Below the pieces are notes generated by a model. That model was not told where the DNA came from. It saw nothing but the letters and a program-made list of their open reading frames with translations, and did not search any database. A stretch of 17,622 bases of DNA, from positions 2,659-20,280 of the forward strand of contig JALHHX010000103.1 in NCBI GenBank assembly GCA_022837245.1, read 5' to 3'. Shown in pieces: positions 6,666 to 13,918 of this stretch (the stretch's first letter is position 1; each line of letters starts with the position of its first letter). This DNA comes from Lentisphaerota bacterium. GTDB lineage: Bacteria > Verrucomicrobiota > Kiritimatiellia > RFP12 > UBA3636. The position numbers were made by a program, and so were the translations under genes.

Positions 6666-7232
6666 ATGCGCAGAAAACTCGCCAGCTACCACTACGACCG
6701 CCCGGGGATCGCCATGCTCACGCTAAGCGCACGTGATGGCTTCTTCCTCTGCCGCATCACTCCCGATACTTTCACCCTCACCCCCGTAGGAGCCATTGTC
6801 GAGCAGGATTTGCGCAATATTCCGAGCTTTTTCCCGCAGATTGGCATCGATGATTTCCAGATCATGCCCGATCATCTTAAACAAGGGTTTGTCTTCGTAT
6901 CGCCGTTCATCTCGCCTTGCGAAAAGCGGGCGTTCGATCTCGTGCTGGAAAATGGCGGCAGTTGCATCCACCTCATCACCGCCGAGATCGGCCCCCGTTA
7001 CAAGCCCGCCGGTCGGTACTTCGACCTGTGTGCGGAGGGCCGGCTGCTGGAGCTACGTGCGGGCACCCAGTGCCCGCACGCAGGTGAACACCGGCACCTG
7101 CGTCTGGCCACTAAGTGGCCAGACGGGCGCGCGAGCTTCCTTTACCTCAACACCCTTTGCGCGCAGATCGCCCCCGTGTGCCCACAAAGAGGGCACACGC
7201 AGGTGCAAGCTTCACCTGCGTCTAGCCACTAA
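6666..7232 (+). pseudogene. internally deleted RAYT-like (REP-associated tyrosine transposase, Y1/HUH) gene
   Basis: The 188-residue product begins like RAYT/IS200-like Y1 proteins: MRRKLASYHYDRPG (1-14), a beta-strand part, VGAIVEQDLRNIPSFFPQIGIDDFQIMPDHL (41-71). MPDHL is the start of the HUH motif (MP-N/D-H-x-H), but the second histidine is replaced by Lys72, and the region that should follow, with the catalytic tyrosine, is missing. The sequence jumps to FVFVSPFISPCEKRA...GRYFDLCAEGRLLEL (75-130), which from memory resembles the Rossmann/DprA-like C-terminal part of long RAYT-like proteins. Residues 131-139 and 146-153 are encoded by inserted palindromes, before FLYLNTLCAQIA (158-169), a plausible native C-terminal helix; the end is again palindrome-coded and the stop TAA is a hairpin loop. 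ATG at 6666 is preferred over GTG at 6630, which lies inside a palindrome. Probably inactive as a transposase. Confidence 0.65.
7056..7125. repeat. head-to-head palindrome pair inside the RAYT-like frame
   Basis: Copies at 7056-7080 (arms GCGGG/CCCGC, loop CCA) and 7101-7125 (CTGGC/GCCAG, loop TAA) face each other across CAGGTG-aacaccgg-CACCTG (7081-7100). The pair is read in frame by the RAYT-like gene without a stop; the loop TAA is out of phase. Confidence 0.85.
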
Positions 7233-7243
7233 GTGGCTAGACG
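7175..7243. repeat. head-to-head palindrome pair at the 3' end of the RAYT-like gene
   Basis: Copies at 7175-7199 (arms GTGCC/GGCAC, loop AAA, with one uncompensated inner mismatch) and 7219-7243 (CTAGC/GCTAG, loop TAA) face each other across CAGGTG-caagctt-CACCTG. The TAA loop of the second copy (7230-7232) is the stop codon of the RAYT-like frame. Confidence 0.85.
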
Positions 7244-7278
7244 TGCTATACTCCCCCGCAAACACATGCGCTCAACCA

Positions 7279-7308
7279 CACCTCCTCTCCACTCCACCTC
7301 CTCTCCAC
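7279..7308 (+). repeat. 16-nt-period polypyrimidine direct repeat
   Basis: CACCTCCTCTCCAC occurs at 7279-7292 and again at 7295-7308, just before the last palindrome group. The stretch 7244-7323 shows no gene otherwise. Confidence 0.7.
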
Positions 7309-7323
7309 CTGCGCGCACACCTG

Positions 7324-7385
7324 CGTGCGGGCTCTTCGTGCCCGCACGTGCCTGCAAAGCCCTCCACCTGCGACTAGTGGCCACG
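7324..7385. repeat. last palindrome copies, one intact and one half-deleted
   Basis: The copy at 7324-7348 has arms GCGGG/CCCGC, loop TTC and an inner mismatch (CTC against GTG); it is preceded by ACCTG. A second ACCTGCG at about 7366-7372 runs straight into ACTAGTGGCCACG (7373-7385), which looks like the loop and right arm of a further copy whose left arm is lost. The acyltransferase remnant starts directly after it. Confidence 0.65.
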
Positions 7386-7547
7386 TACTGGACCGCCTAC
7401 ACGCGCGTGCTCTTCTGGCTCAACGGCGTGAAGTGCGGCAGCCTGAAGGCGCTGGGCCGGGCGAGGATCAACGTCTCGCTGGGCGGCAAGGCGACCATCC
7501 CCGCCGGAGAAGTCTGGGGTGGCAATCCAGTAAAAAGGCTTTCATGA
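7377..7547 (+). pseudogene. remnant of a hexapeptide-repeat (LbetaH) acyltransferase
   Basis: The frame reads YWTAYTRVLFWLNGVKCG, then LKALGRARINVSLGGKATIP, then AGEVWGGNPVKRLS and TGA. The first parts resemble the N terminus of polysaccharide acetyltransferases (helix, then G-x-x-x-G-x-x-L-x-x-x-G-R-x-x-I) and the last part their C-terminal VW-x-G-NP-x-K-x-I/L loop. The hexapeptide-repeat core between them is missing, about where KATI meets PAGEVW, so the gene appears internally deleted. Its 5' end is also lost at the palindrome boundary; GTG 7377 is only an arbitrary left edge. The stop overlaps the next gene's ATG (ATGA, 7544-7547), indicating that the ancestral gene was translationally coupled to the GT4 gene. 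Similarity is judged by eye. Confidence 0.5.
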
Positions 7548-8761
7548 AACTCCTCTTTCCGCTTCCCATCAGTTACGACGGCACCGAGACTCGCTACCTT
7601 CAGCGGGATGGGGCGCGTTTTGCTCAGTACTTGGTTAGCCAAGGCCACGAAGCAGTCAAGATCATCATCGATGACGGCTCAGGATACCCGCCGCCGAAGT
7701 CGCCGATCCTCGACATCGCCACTTGGGAGCAATGGTGCTCTGTCGATTACTGGAAAGATCAGAAGGCCGATGGCGTGCTACTCTACGGAGGTCTGAACCC
7801 ACGTCTTGCCCCGGTTGCCCGCGCCATCCGCGAAACCGGCATTCCCCTCGCGCTCAAGTTGGACTCCGCCAACGGCGTGTTGCCATTCCCAAAAGATCTC
7901 TGGCGACAGATCAAAACCGGGTACCACTCCGCGCACCAGAACCACAACAAACTCGAATCGGCATTTCGCTCATGTGCCCGGCAAGGCATTCGTGCGGTTC
8001 GAGGCACGAAGAGTCTCAAGAGCTACCTCGCGCTTTTCGACTGGATTACGGGAGAATCCCACTTCGCCGTCGAGAATACCAAGACCTGGCTCATTGAGAA
8101 TCTTCTCGAACAACTTGCAGAGCACACGGTATTTCTCGGACACCCCGTTCCGGATGAATTCAAGTACGATGCGTGCTCCCCTCCGAAACGCAAGCAAATC
8201 ATTGCCGTGGCGAGAGACTGGAAGAACCCGCTGAAGGGCGGGAATCTTCTTGGGCAGGTCCTCACAAAGACCCTGGACAAACATCCCGATTACTCCGCCG
8301 TCGTCGTCGGGGAGTCAAGCGATCATGTCAAACATGCGGCGATGAACTTGAACCCGGCAGTAATTGGCCAGATCTGGGTAGAACCGCTGCTGGATCCATT
8401 GGCCATCCTCCCGCGGTACCATGAATCCAACATTCTTGTTCTTGCCTCTGGGTCCGAGGGGATGCCGAATGTCGTCACAGAAGCCGCTTGCTGCGGATGC
8501 TCGATCGTCTTCACGCCGGAACTCAAGCAACTGGCCATGTTCTCCGACAACAACTGCGGAACGATGGCGAGACGACGGAATGTAGAACGGATGTCCAGTG
8601 CACTCGACACGGAAGTCGAAGCATGGGCGACCGGCTTGCGCGATCCCGTTTCTACATCGAAAATCTGGTCTGAACAACTTCACACAAGCAGCGAAACAGA
8701 TCGCCTCATCTCACTTTTCGGGTTGTCCCCTTCCCTGCCCAAGCATCTTGCTTCACATTGA
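7544..8761 (+). CDS. GT4 family glycosyltransferase
   Basis: The 405-residue product starts MKLLFPLPISYDGTETRY at the ATG of an ATGA overlap with the acyltransferase remnant. The frame is open further upstream into the palindromes, but only this start fits a GT-B N-terminal strand. The C-terminal half carries the donor-binding signature: IIAVARDWKNPLKGG (219-233), ILPRYHESNILVLASGSEGMPNVVTEAACCGC (288-319) with E305 and E313 forming the E-x7-E motif of GT4 retaining transferases. Cytoplasmic enzyme transferring a nucleotide-activated sugar to a growing lipid-linked chain; donor unknown. Ten bases separate it from wecB, so the two are probably cotranscribed. The N-terminal half is divergent (cysteine-containing, little match to known families by eye). 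Confidence 0.8.
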   Translation: MKLLFPLPISYDGTETRYLQRDGARFAQYLVSQGHEAVKIIIDDGSGYPPPKSPILDIATWEQWCSVDYWKDQKADGVLLYGGLNPRLAPVARAIRETGIPLALKLDSANGVLPFPKDLWRQIKTGYHSAHQNHNKLESAFRSCARQGIRAVRGTKSLKSYLALFDWITGESHFAVENTKTWLIENLLEQLAEHTVFLGHPVPDEFKYDACSPPKRKQIIAVARDWKNPLKGGNLLGQVLTKTLDKHPDYSAVVVGESSDHVKHAAMNLNPAVIGQIWVEPLLDPLAILPRYHESNILVLASGSEGMPNVVTEAACCGCSIVFTPELKQLAMFSDNNCGTMARRRNVERMSSALDTEVEAWATGLRDPVSTSKIWSEQLHTSSETDRLISLFGLSPSLPKHLASH

Positions 8762-8771
8762 ATATCCATAA

Positions 8772-9908
8772 ATGAAAAAAATACTCTTCGTTTTCGGAAC
8801 CCGCCCTGAAGCCATCAAAATGGCTCCCGTTATCCGTGTAATTCAATCAGACCCTAGGTTTCATGCTGAAATCTGCGTAACGGGTCAGCACCGCGAAATG
8901 CTCAAGCAAGTTCTCGACGTGTTTGGGATAGTGCCCGACATCGACCTTGGCCTGATGCGCCCCAACCAGTCGCTTGCCTCGCTCACTGCCCTTGCGATCG
9001 AGCAGCTAAATGGCGTCATGGCCGCCCAAAAACCCGACCTCGTTCTCGTCCAAGGCGACACGACAACCGTTTTCTGCGCCACATTGGCGGCCTTCTACAA
9101 CCAGATCCCGGTCGGCCACATCGAAGCGGGGCTTCGAACCGGGAACCTCCTGTCTCCCTGGCCGGAAGAGGCCAACCGCGTGCTGACGACAAGACTCGCC
9201 TCCCTGCATTTTGCCCCGACGCCAGCGGCCAAGTGCAACCTTCTCGCCGAGAAGGTGTCCGAAAATCGTGTCGCAGTCACGGGCAACACGGTCGTGGACG
9301 CCCTGCTCATGGCAAAAGACCTGGTCAAGGATCGAAATATCTCCATCGCAAACCTCCCTTTCCACCTTCAGCCAAACGCCCAATCTGACAGGGACATGGT
9401 GCTCATCACGGGCCATCGGCGCGAAAATTTCGGCCAGGGTTTCGAACAAATCTGCCGGGCGATCCGCACGCTGGCCGAACGATTCACCAAGGTGGACTTT
9501 GTGTACCCCGTTCACCTGAATCCCAATGTTCAGGAGCCCGTCAAAAGAATCCTGGGACAGCACCTTGCGAATGTTCATCTGATCGAGCCTCAGCCCTATC
9601 TGGAATTCGTCGGACTCATGGCTCGCAGCACGCTCATCCTGACCGATTCCGGGGGCGTGCAGGAAGAAGCGCCAAGCCTTGGGAAACCGGTTCTGGTGAT
9701 GCGGAACACCACGGAACGCCCGGAAGCCATGCAGGCCGGCACAAGCCGTCTGGTCGGCACCGAGGAATCGCGCATCGTCAACGGGGTGACGGAACTCTTA
9801 AACGATTCGGTCGTATACGAGAAAATGTCCCAGGCCGGCAACCCCTACGGCGACGGCCATGCCTCCGAACGCATTCGAGATGCCTGCGCCGCATTTCTGA
9901 ACGCATAA
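8772..9908 (+). CDS. wecB: UDP-N-acetylglucosamine 2-epimerase, non-hydrolysing
   Basis: This cytoplasmic enzyme interconverts UDP-GlcNAc and UDP-ManNAc, supplying ManNAc or its derivatives for surface polysaccharide. The 378 residues match the usual length. Signatures in order: VFGTRPEAIKMAPV (7-20), VQGDTTT (93-99), GHIEAGLRTG (115-124), PEEANR (131-136), GNTVVDAL (171-178), TGHRRENFG (213-221), TDSGGVQEEAP (291-301). D96, E118, E132 and H215 line up with the catalytic Asp, two Glu and His described for E. coli WecB. Start ATG 8772 lies 10 nt after the previous stop; no clear Shine-Dalgarno sequence is visible. No wecC-like dehydrogenase is seen in the window, so the ManNAc may be used unoxidised or oxidised by an enzyme elsewhere. 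Confidence 0.96.
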   Translation: MKKILFVFGTRPEAIKMAPVIRVIQSDPRFHAEICVTGQHREMLKQVLDVFGIVPDIDLGLMRPNQSLASLTALAIEQLNGVMAAQKPDLVLVQGDTTTVFCATLAAFYNQIPVGHIEAGLRTGNLLSPWPEEANRVLTTRLASLHFAPTPAAKCNLLAEKVSENRVAVTGNTVVDALLMAKDLVKDRNISIANLPFHLQPNAQSDRDMVLITGHRRENFGQGFEQICRAIRTLAERFTKVDFVYPVHLNPNVQEPVKRILGQHLANVHLIEPQPYLEFVGLMARSTLILTDSGGVQEEAPSLGKPVLVMRNTTERPEAMQAGTSRLVGTEESRIVNGVTELLNDSVVYEKMSQAGNPYGDGHASERIRDACAAFLNA

Positions 9909-9921
9909 TCAGCAATCCCAC

Positions 9922-11082
9922 ATGAACATTGGCATCGTCACAACCTGGTTCGAACGAGGGGCGGCCTACGTCTCCCGCCAATACCAGCAGACCCTTGAAA
10001 AGGCCGGAAACAACGTCTTCATTTTCGCCCGGGATGGCGACTATGCCCATGACGACCCCAATTGGGACAAGCCCAACGTGCATTGGGCCAGAACGTGGCC
10101 GATCACCGATGCAAGCCGAATGCAAATCCGCGATTTCAGACGATGGCTCGTCGTCCATCAGATCGAGTTGGTGATCTTCAACGAGCAGCGCGTTCTCTGG
10201 CCCATCGCGATCTGCCAGCGACTCGGAATCAGGACTGTGGCGTATATCGATTATTACCGGGAAACTTCGGTCAACCGCTTTGCCTGTTACGATGGACTGA
10301 TCTGCAATACCAAACGCCATTTCTCGGTCTTCTCCTGGCATCCAGGCGCGTTCTATCTTCCCTGGGGAACGGATACATCCTTGTACTCTCCGAAGGACTC
10401 GGAAACGACTCTGGTTAGCCAAGGCAAGGTGACCTTCTTCCACAGCGCCGGTTGTTCCGACCGCAAGGGAACCGATTTTTTAATCAAGGCGTTTGCGAAT
10501 GTCAACGGCCCTTCGAAACTGGTCATCCATTCCCAAATCGACATTCTGAGATGGTTCCCAGAAATGACAAACCTCGTTCGCGACTTGGAAGCATGTGATC
10601 GACTTGTCCGCATCACGAAAACCATTCCCGCACCCGGGCTTTACCACATGGGGGACGTCTATGTCTATCCGTCACGACTCGAGGGGATCGGACTTACCAT
10701 TTGCGAAGCCATGTCGTGTGGACTTCCCGTAATCGTTCCCGACAACGCTCCGATGAACGAGTTTGTTGATCCCTCCATTTCGGGGTTGCTTATTGCGGTT
10801 CACGAATATGTATCAAGGGCTGACGGGTACTATTGGCCAATGGGCATCGTCTCCATTGACTCGCTTACGGAGCAGATGCAGTTCTGCGTGGATCACCCGG
10901 TATGGGTGGCAACTGCGAAGCGCCAAGCGAGATCAAAGGCAATTGAACGGTGGAACTGGAGCGCCAACAGCCAAGGTCTTCCAACCTTCCTTGAAAACCT
11001 TCCATCAAATGGAAACAAGATCTCGCGGGACAACCTTGTGTCACGGATGGTCAAGAAATTTCGCGGATTTACGGACATGTAG
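9922..11082 (+). CDS. GT4 family glycosyltransferase
   Basis: The 386-residue product begins MNIGIVTTWFERGAAYVSRQY, a GT-B N-terminal strand and loop, 13 nt after wecB. The second domain carries FFHSAGCSDRKGTDFLIKAF (172-191), the position of the R-K-G phosphate-binding loop, and YVYPSRLEGIGLTICEAMSCGLPVIVPD (247-274), where E254 and E262 make the E-x7-E motif. It is likely a retaining cytoplasmic transferase acting in the same pathway as its neighbours. An IDYYRET segment (109-115) in the first domain is where many GT4 proteins have a short loop and may help recognise the acceptor. Last gene of the plus-strand series, ending 29 bp from the convergent gene. Confidence 0.85.
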   Translation: MNIGIVTTWFERGAAYVSRQYQQTLEKAGNNVFIFARDGDYAHDDPNWDKPNVHWARTWPITDASRMQIRDFRRWLVVHQIELVIFNEQRVLWPIAICQRLGIRTVAYIDYYRETSVNRFACYDGLICNTKRHFSVFSWHPGAFYLPWGTDTSLYSPKDSETTLVSQGKVTFFHSAGCSDRKGTDFLIKAFANVNGPSKLVIHSQIDILRWFPEMTNLVRDLEACDRLVRITKTIPAPGLYHMGDVYVYPSRLEGIGLTICEAMSCGLPVIVPDNAPMNEFVDPSISGLLIAVHEYVSRADGYYWPMGIVSIDSLTEQMQFCVDHPVWVATAKRQARSKAIERWNWSANSQGLPTFLENLPSNGNKISRDNLVSRMVKKFRGFTDM

Positions 11083-11111
11083 CGCAAGTTGACCTAGAAA
11101 TCGCCCGAATC

Positions 11112-12293
11112 TCAACGGCATTTGCTTTCTTCTTTCTTGAGCAGTATGCTAACCGCATCTCGAAACTTCCCCACCATACCTCCAGCGACAGAAGCGAGCC
11201 GTTTTTTTGTGCGTATAGAACGGAAAACATAATCAGAATAACAAGAATTCACACGGCGAACCAAATCAAGGCATTGTTGTTTGTCAAATGGAGATTTCCA
11301 CAATAAATCACTAGATTCAAGCTCATGTGAAGCCAACGCCAACTTCGGCTCGATATCTATACATATAACTGGCCTCTCAAGAAGCGTTGCGAAAACCGCC
11401 CCATGGTATCTCGCAGAAATAAATAAATCATAAATTGAAAGATCTGTGCAAAATGAAGACAAAGACGACTGCATCGGATCCCAGAAAATATAGCGAAGCC
11501 CTTTACTTCTAAAAAACTGAATCCAACCTTCTTCATGGTTCCCCTTGAAAAGGCAAAAGGTCACATCAAATCCATTCGCCACCAATTCTTCATATACCTG
11601 AAACAAAGAATGCTTGTACGAGATTCCTTTTTTATCGTGGGTCCAATCTCGTACTATCATGGCAATTCTGTGAATTTCGCTAGCAGCTTTCCTCGGCTCC
11701 ATAATTTTAGAATAAAATGGCTCCCAACAGCAAATATCACACTCAAGCGAAGCGCTAGCAATTCCCCAGTCAATACATAACTGAAGACTTGCAGAATCTC
11801 GTACCGCAACAAAACTCATTTTTTTAAAGAGTTCCATTGTTGATCCCAACTGTGATGAATTTTCTACAAATGGGCCTAAGCCGATTCCGATAGCCATAGT
11901 GAAACTGGCGTCATCAACTTCATATTTCGGACGTGGTTTTACCCAACGATAGGCTAACCTAAGAAATCGATACAATCGACTGTTTTTTGGCAAGAGTGTT
12001 GAAAGAAGTAAACCTTGATTCTTTCCTATAGTTCCTGGGAACGAATAAAATTGGGTTCCTCCCCCATAAATGACTACGTCTGCAGTAATCTTGTCTCGAT
12101 CAGTTGCAGATATGAAATTTGCTTCAGGCAGCAGTTTTAGTAGATAGGAACTCTGTTTACATAAAAAAGCGATATCTTCTTGTGGGAAACACACCTGTGC
12201 GATAGCGTTAACCGCCACCATGAGCGCATCATCACCGAAATTATAGAAACCATACCCCCCCCGAATAATCAAAGGGTAATAAACCTTAGCCAT
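11112..12293 (-). CDS. polysaccharide pyruvyl transferase family protein (CsaB/WcaK-like)
   Basis: The family transfers pyruvate from PEP to sugars as ketals, or includes inactive relatives in exopolysaccharide loci. The 393-residue product shows the N-terminal GGYGFYNFGDDALM (12-25), the VVIYGGGTQFYSFPG loop (73-87), and towards the C terminus DLFISARYHGAVFATLLERPVICIDIEPKLA, matching the S-x-R-x-H-x-x-x-x-A element of the family. ATG 12293 follows a good Shine-Dalgarno sequence; the gene lies 18 bp after the flippase stop, same strand. Its DNA is visibly richer in A+T than its neighbours (many AAA, ATA and TTT codons), suggesting a separate origin. Whether it adds pyruvate or is a non-catalytic relative cannot be told. 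Confidence 0.85.
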   Translation of the reverse strand: MAKVYYPLIIRGGYGFYNFGDDALMVAVNAIAQVCFPQEDIAFLCKQSSYLLKLLPEANFISATDRDKITADVVIYGGGTQFYSFPGTIGKNQGLLLSTLLPKNSRLYRFLRLAYRWVKPRPKYEVDDASFTMAIGIGLGPFVENSSQLGSTMELFKKMSFVAVRDSASLQLCIDWGIASASLECDICCWEPFYSKIMEPRKAASEIHRIAMIVRDWTHDKKGISYKHSLFQVYEELVANGFDVTFCLFKGNHEEGWIQFFRSKGLRYIFWDPMQSSLSSFCTDLSIYDLFISARYHGAVFATLLERPVICIDIEPKLALASHELESSDLLWKSPFDKQQCLDLVRRVNSCYSDYVFRSIRTKKRLASVAGGMVGKFRDAVSILLKKEESKCR

Positions 12294-12300
12294 ATGATAA

Positions 12301-12306
12301 TCCTTC
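12301..12306 (-). promoter_or_regulatory. Shine-Dalgarno sequence for the pyruvyl-transferase-family gene
   Basis: Reads GAAGGA on the minus strand, 7 nt before the ATG at 12293, in the short gap after the flippase. It supports this start and an operon-like order. Confidence 0.7.
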
Positions 12307-12311
12307 TGATT

Positions 12312-13815
12312 TCATGTCCTCCTAAGCCTTTCAGCTATTCTCCCCCAAAGCATTCTCCTACGCGACTTGCCCAGCAGCAGAACAGACAGGGGAACCACAA
12401 TGAGAAAGTTACCCAGAACACATGCCCCACCTCCCCAAAGGAGACTTTCTGAAAGGCTGCTCAGACCCATGCAGACAATCACCGAGGCCCCTCCCAGAAT
12501 GACCGACCGAATCAACACGCGACTAATATAGATACAGATGGGAACCCCAAGCAACCATCTGGCAAAGAAAACAACGCCGACTGAAATCAACATCCGCGGA
12601 CCGAGCCAGGCAGTTGCCAAAGCAGGAAACAGCGGACATCCGACTTCAAGCAACATCCATAGGATAAGAACACAGGACATGTTGAACATCCCTACAAAGA
12701 TCTGATATTCCTTGATTCGTCCCGAGGCTTGGATCATGATCACATAGCCGGAGGTCGCCTTGATCGCGGCGGATTCGAGAATCATCAGAACAGCCACAAA
12801 AGCCGCGCCTGACGGAGGAGTTCTCAACCAGAGATCAAGAAGAGGCTGCAGCCAAAAAACCAATGGGACAAATACAAGAATGGAAATGACAGCCGACACG
12901 TAGCAGACGTCAACACCCAAAGACTCCGCCCGTTTCAAGTCCTGAGCCCCGACACGGGACGTCACTTCAGGCGAGACTGCGGAAACGATTGCCTCGGAAA
13001 GCATGCTGACCTTCGAAGCCACATGACGGCCAATCCCCATTACCGCGTTGATGGAAGGTCCGAAAAAGATATTCAGCACGATGTTGATACCGGGCCCTGA
13101 AAGCAACCGACCAACAGACCCGATCAGCATATACAAAGAATAGGAAAAGAGTTCTCTGAGGCGGGCGCGATTGTACCAAAGCGACCAGCGAACCCTACAC
13201 TCAGTGAATGAGCCAAAAGCTAAAGCTGCCATGGCACAATAAAGAGAAACAAGCAAAACAGAGGTGGCCAGTGAATGGGCGACCAGCCGATTCCCATTGA
13301 AATGTAGCAACCACCACCCTTCTAAAGCACAAAGCAGCGTCTGAAAAATTCCAAAAAAATTCCGAACAAAAATCAACTGTTTTGCCGTGTAGAGAGCATG
13401 AAAAGGAATGTTGAGAATCGCAAAAAAAGTCGTCACAATTGAAATTGCAAAGACCTGCTCCGATGAGGCCAGCAGCGCGTTGGGAATAACCAGCTTGTAC
13501 CGGATGAAGTAAAGGCCAACCGGATACATCAACAGACAAAGCATAATGGCCATCGCCAGATGAACGGACAAGGCGGTATTGAACCACTTTCCAAGCTCCC
13601 GCCTTCCGGCCATTTCGCCATCTCTCCATCCCTTGCCGATCGCCATGGCAAAAAACCGGGCATTGCTTCAGGGATCCAACCAAGGAGAACAAACCAAATT
13701 GGACCTCACCCAAAGCCTGATAAACCCAGCGAGTGGCAAAAAGCCCCACAACCACCGATACGGCGGTCTGTGTGTAGGTTGCGAACACATTCACTGCGAT
13801 CCGTTTTAACGACAT
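12312..13815 (-). pseudogene. Wzx/MATE-type polysaccharide flippase, broken by deletion and frame change
   Basis: The N terminus lies in one frame: MSLKRIAVNVFATYTQTAVS...RWVYQALGEVQFGLFSLVGSL, starting at ATG 13815. It is a first membrane segment followed by the LG-x-x-x-(F/Y)G-(L/I) motif of this flippase family. The rest lies one frame over: SNARFFAMAIGKGWRDGEM (about 13667 down) and about eleven further membrane segments to 12312. Joining them at about 13667-13671 gives roughly 500 residues, normal for the family. Relatives usually have about 15 more residues between SLVG and the RF-x-x-x-x-GKG element, so a short deletion that also shifted the frame is likely. An A6/T6 run sits close by (13650-13655). 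The downstream frame alone starts only at ATG 13646. In this state the unit flippase should not work unless a second flippase exists or the base calls are wrong. Confidence 0.7.
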
Positions 13816-13918
13816 CTCAGGAAGCCTCGAAGCTGAATCCAAAAAGACATGGGCGAAACCCGTTTTCGTGACAATAATATCTGCGTAGACACCCGCACCT
13901 CCAAAATTATTGCTCGGA

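Noticed and set aside
6476..7385. CRISPR array or integron-type array
   Set aside because: The repeated parts are short palindromes in both orientations with irregular spacing, and the variable parts are stem arms, not unique spacers; there are no cas or integrase genes.
11083..11111. Terminator between the two convergent series
   Set aside because: The 29-bp gap contains no inverted repeat followed by a T run.
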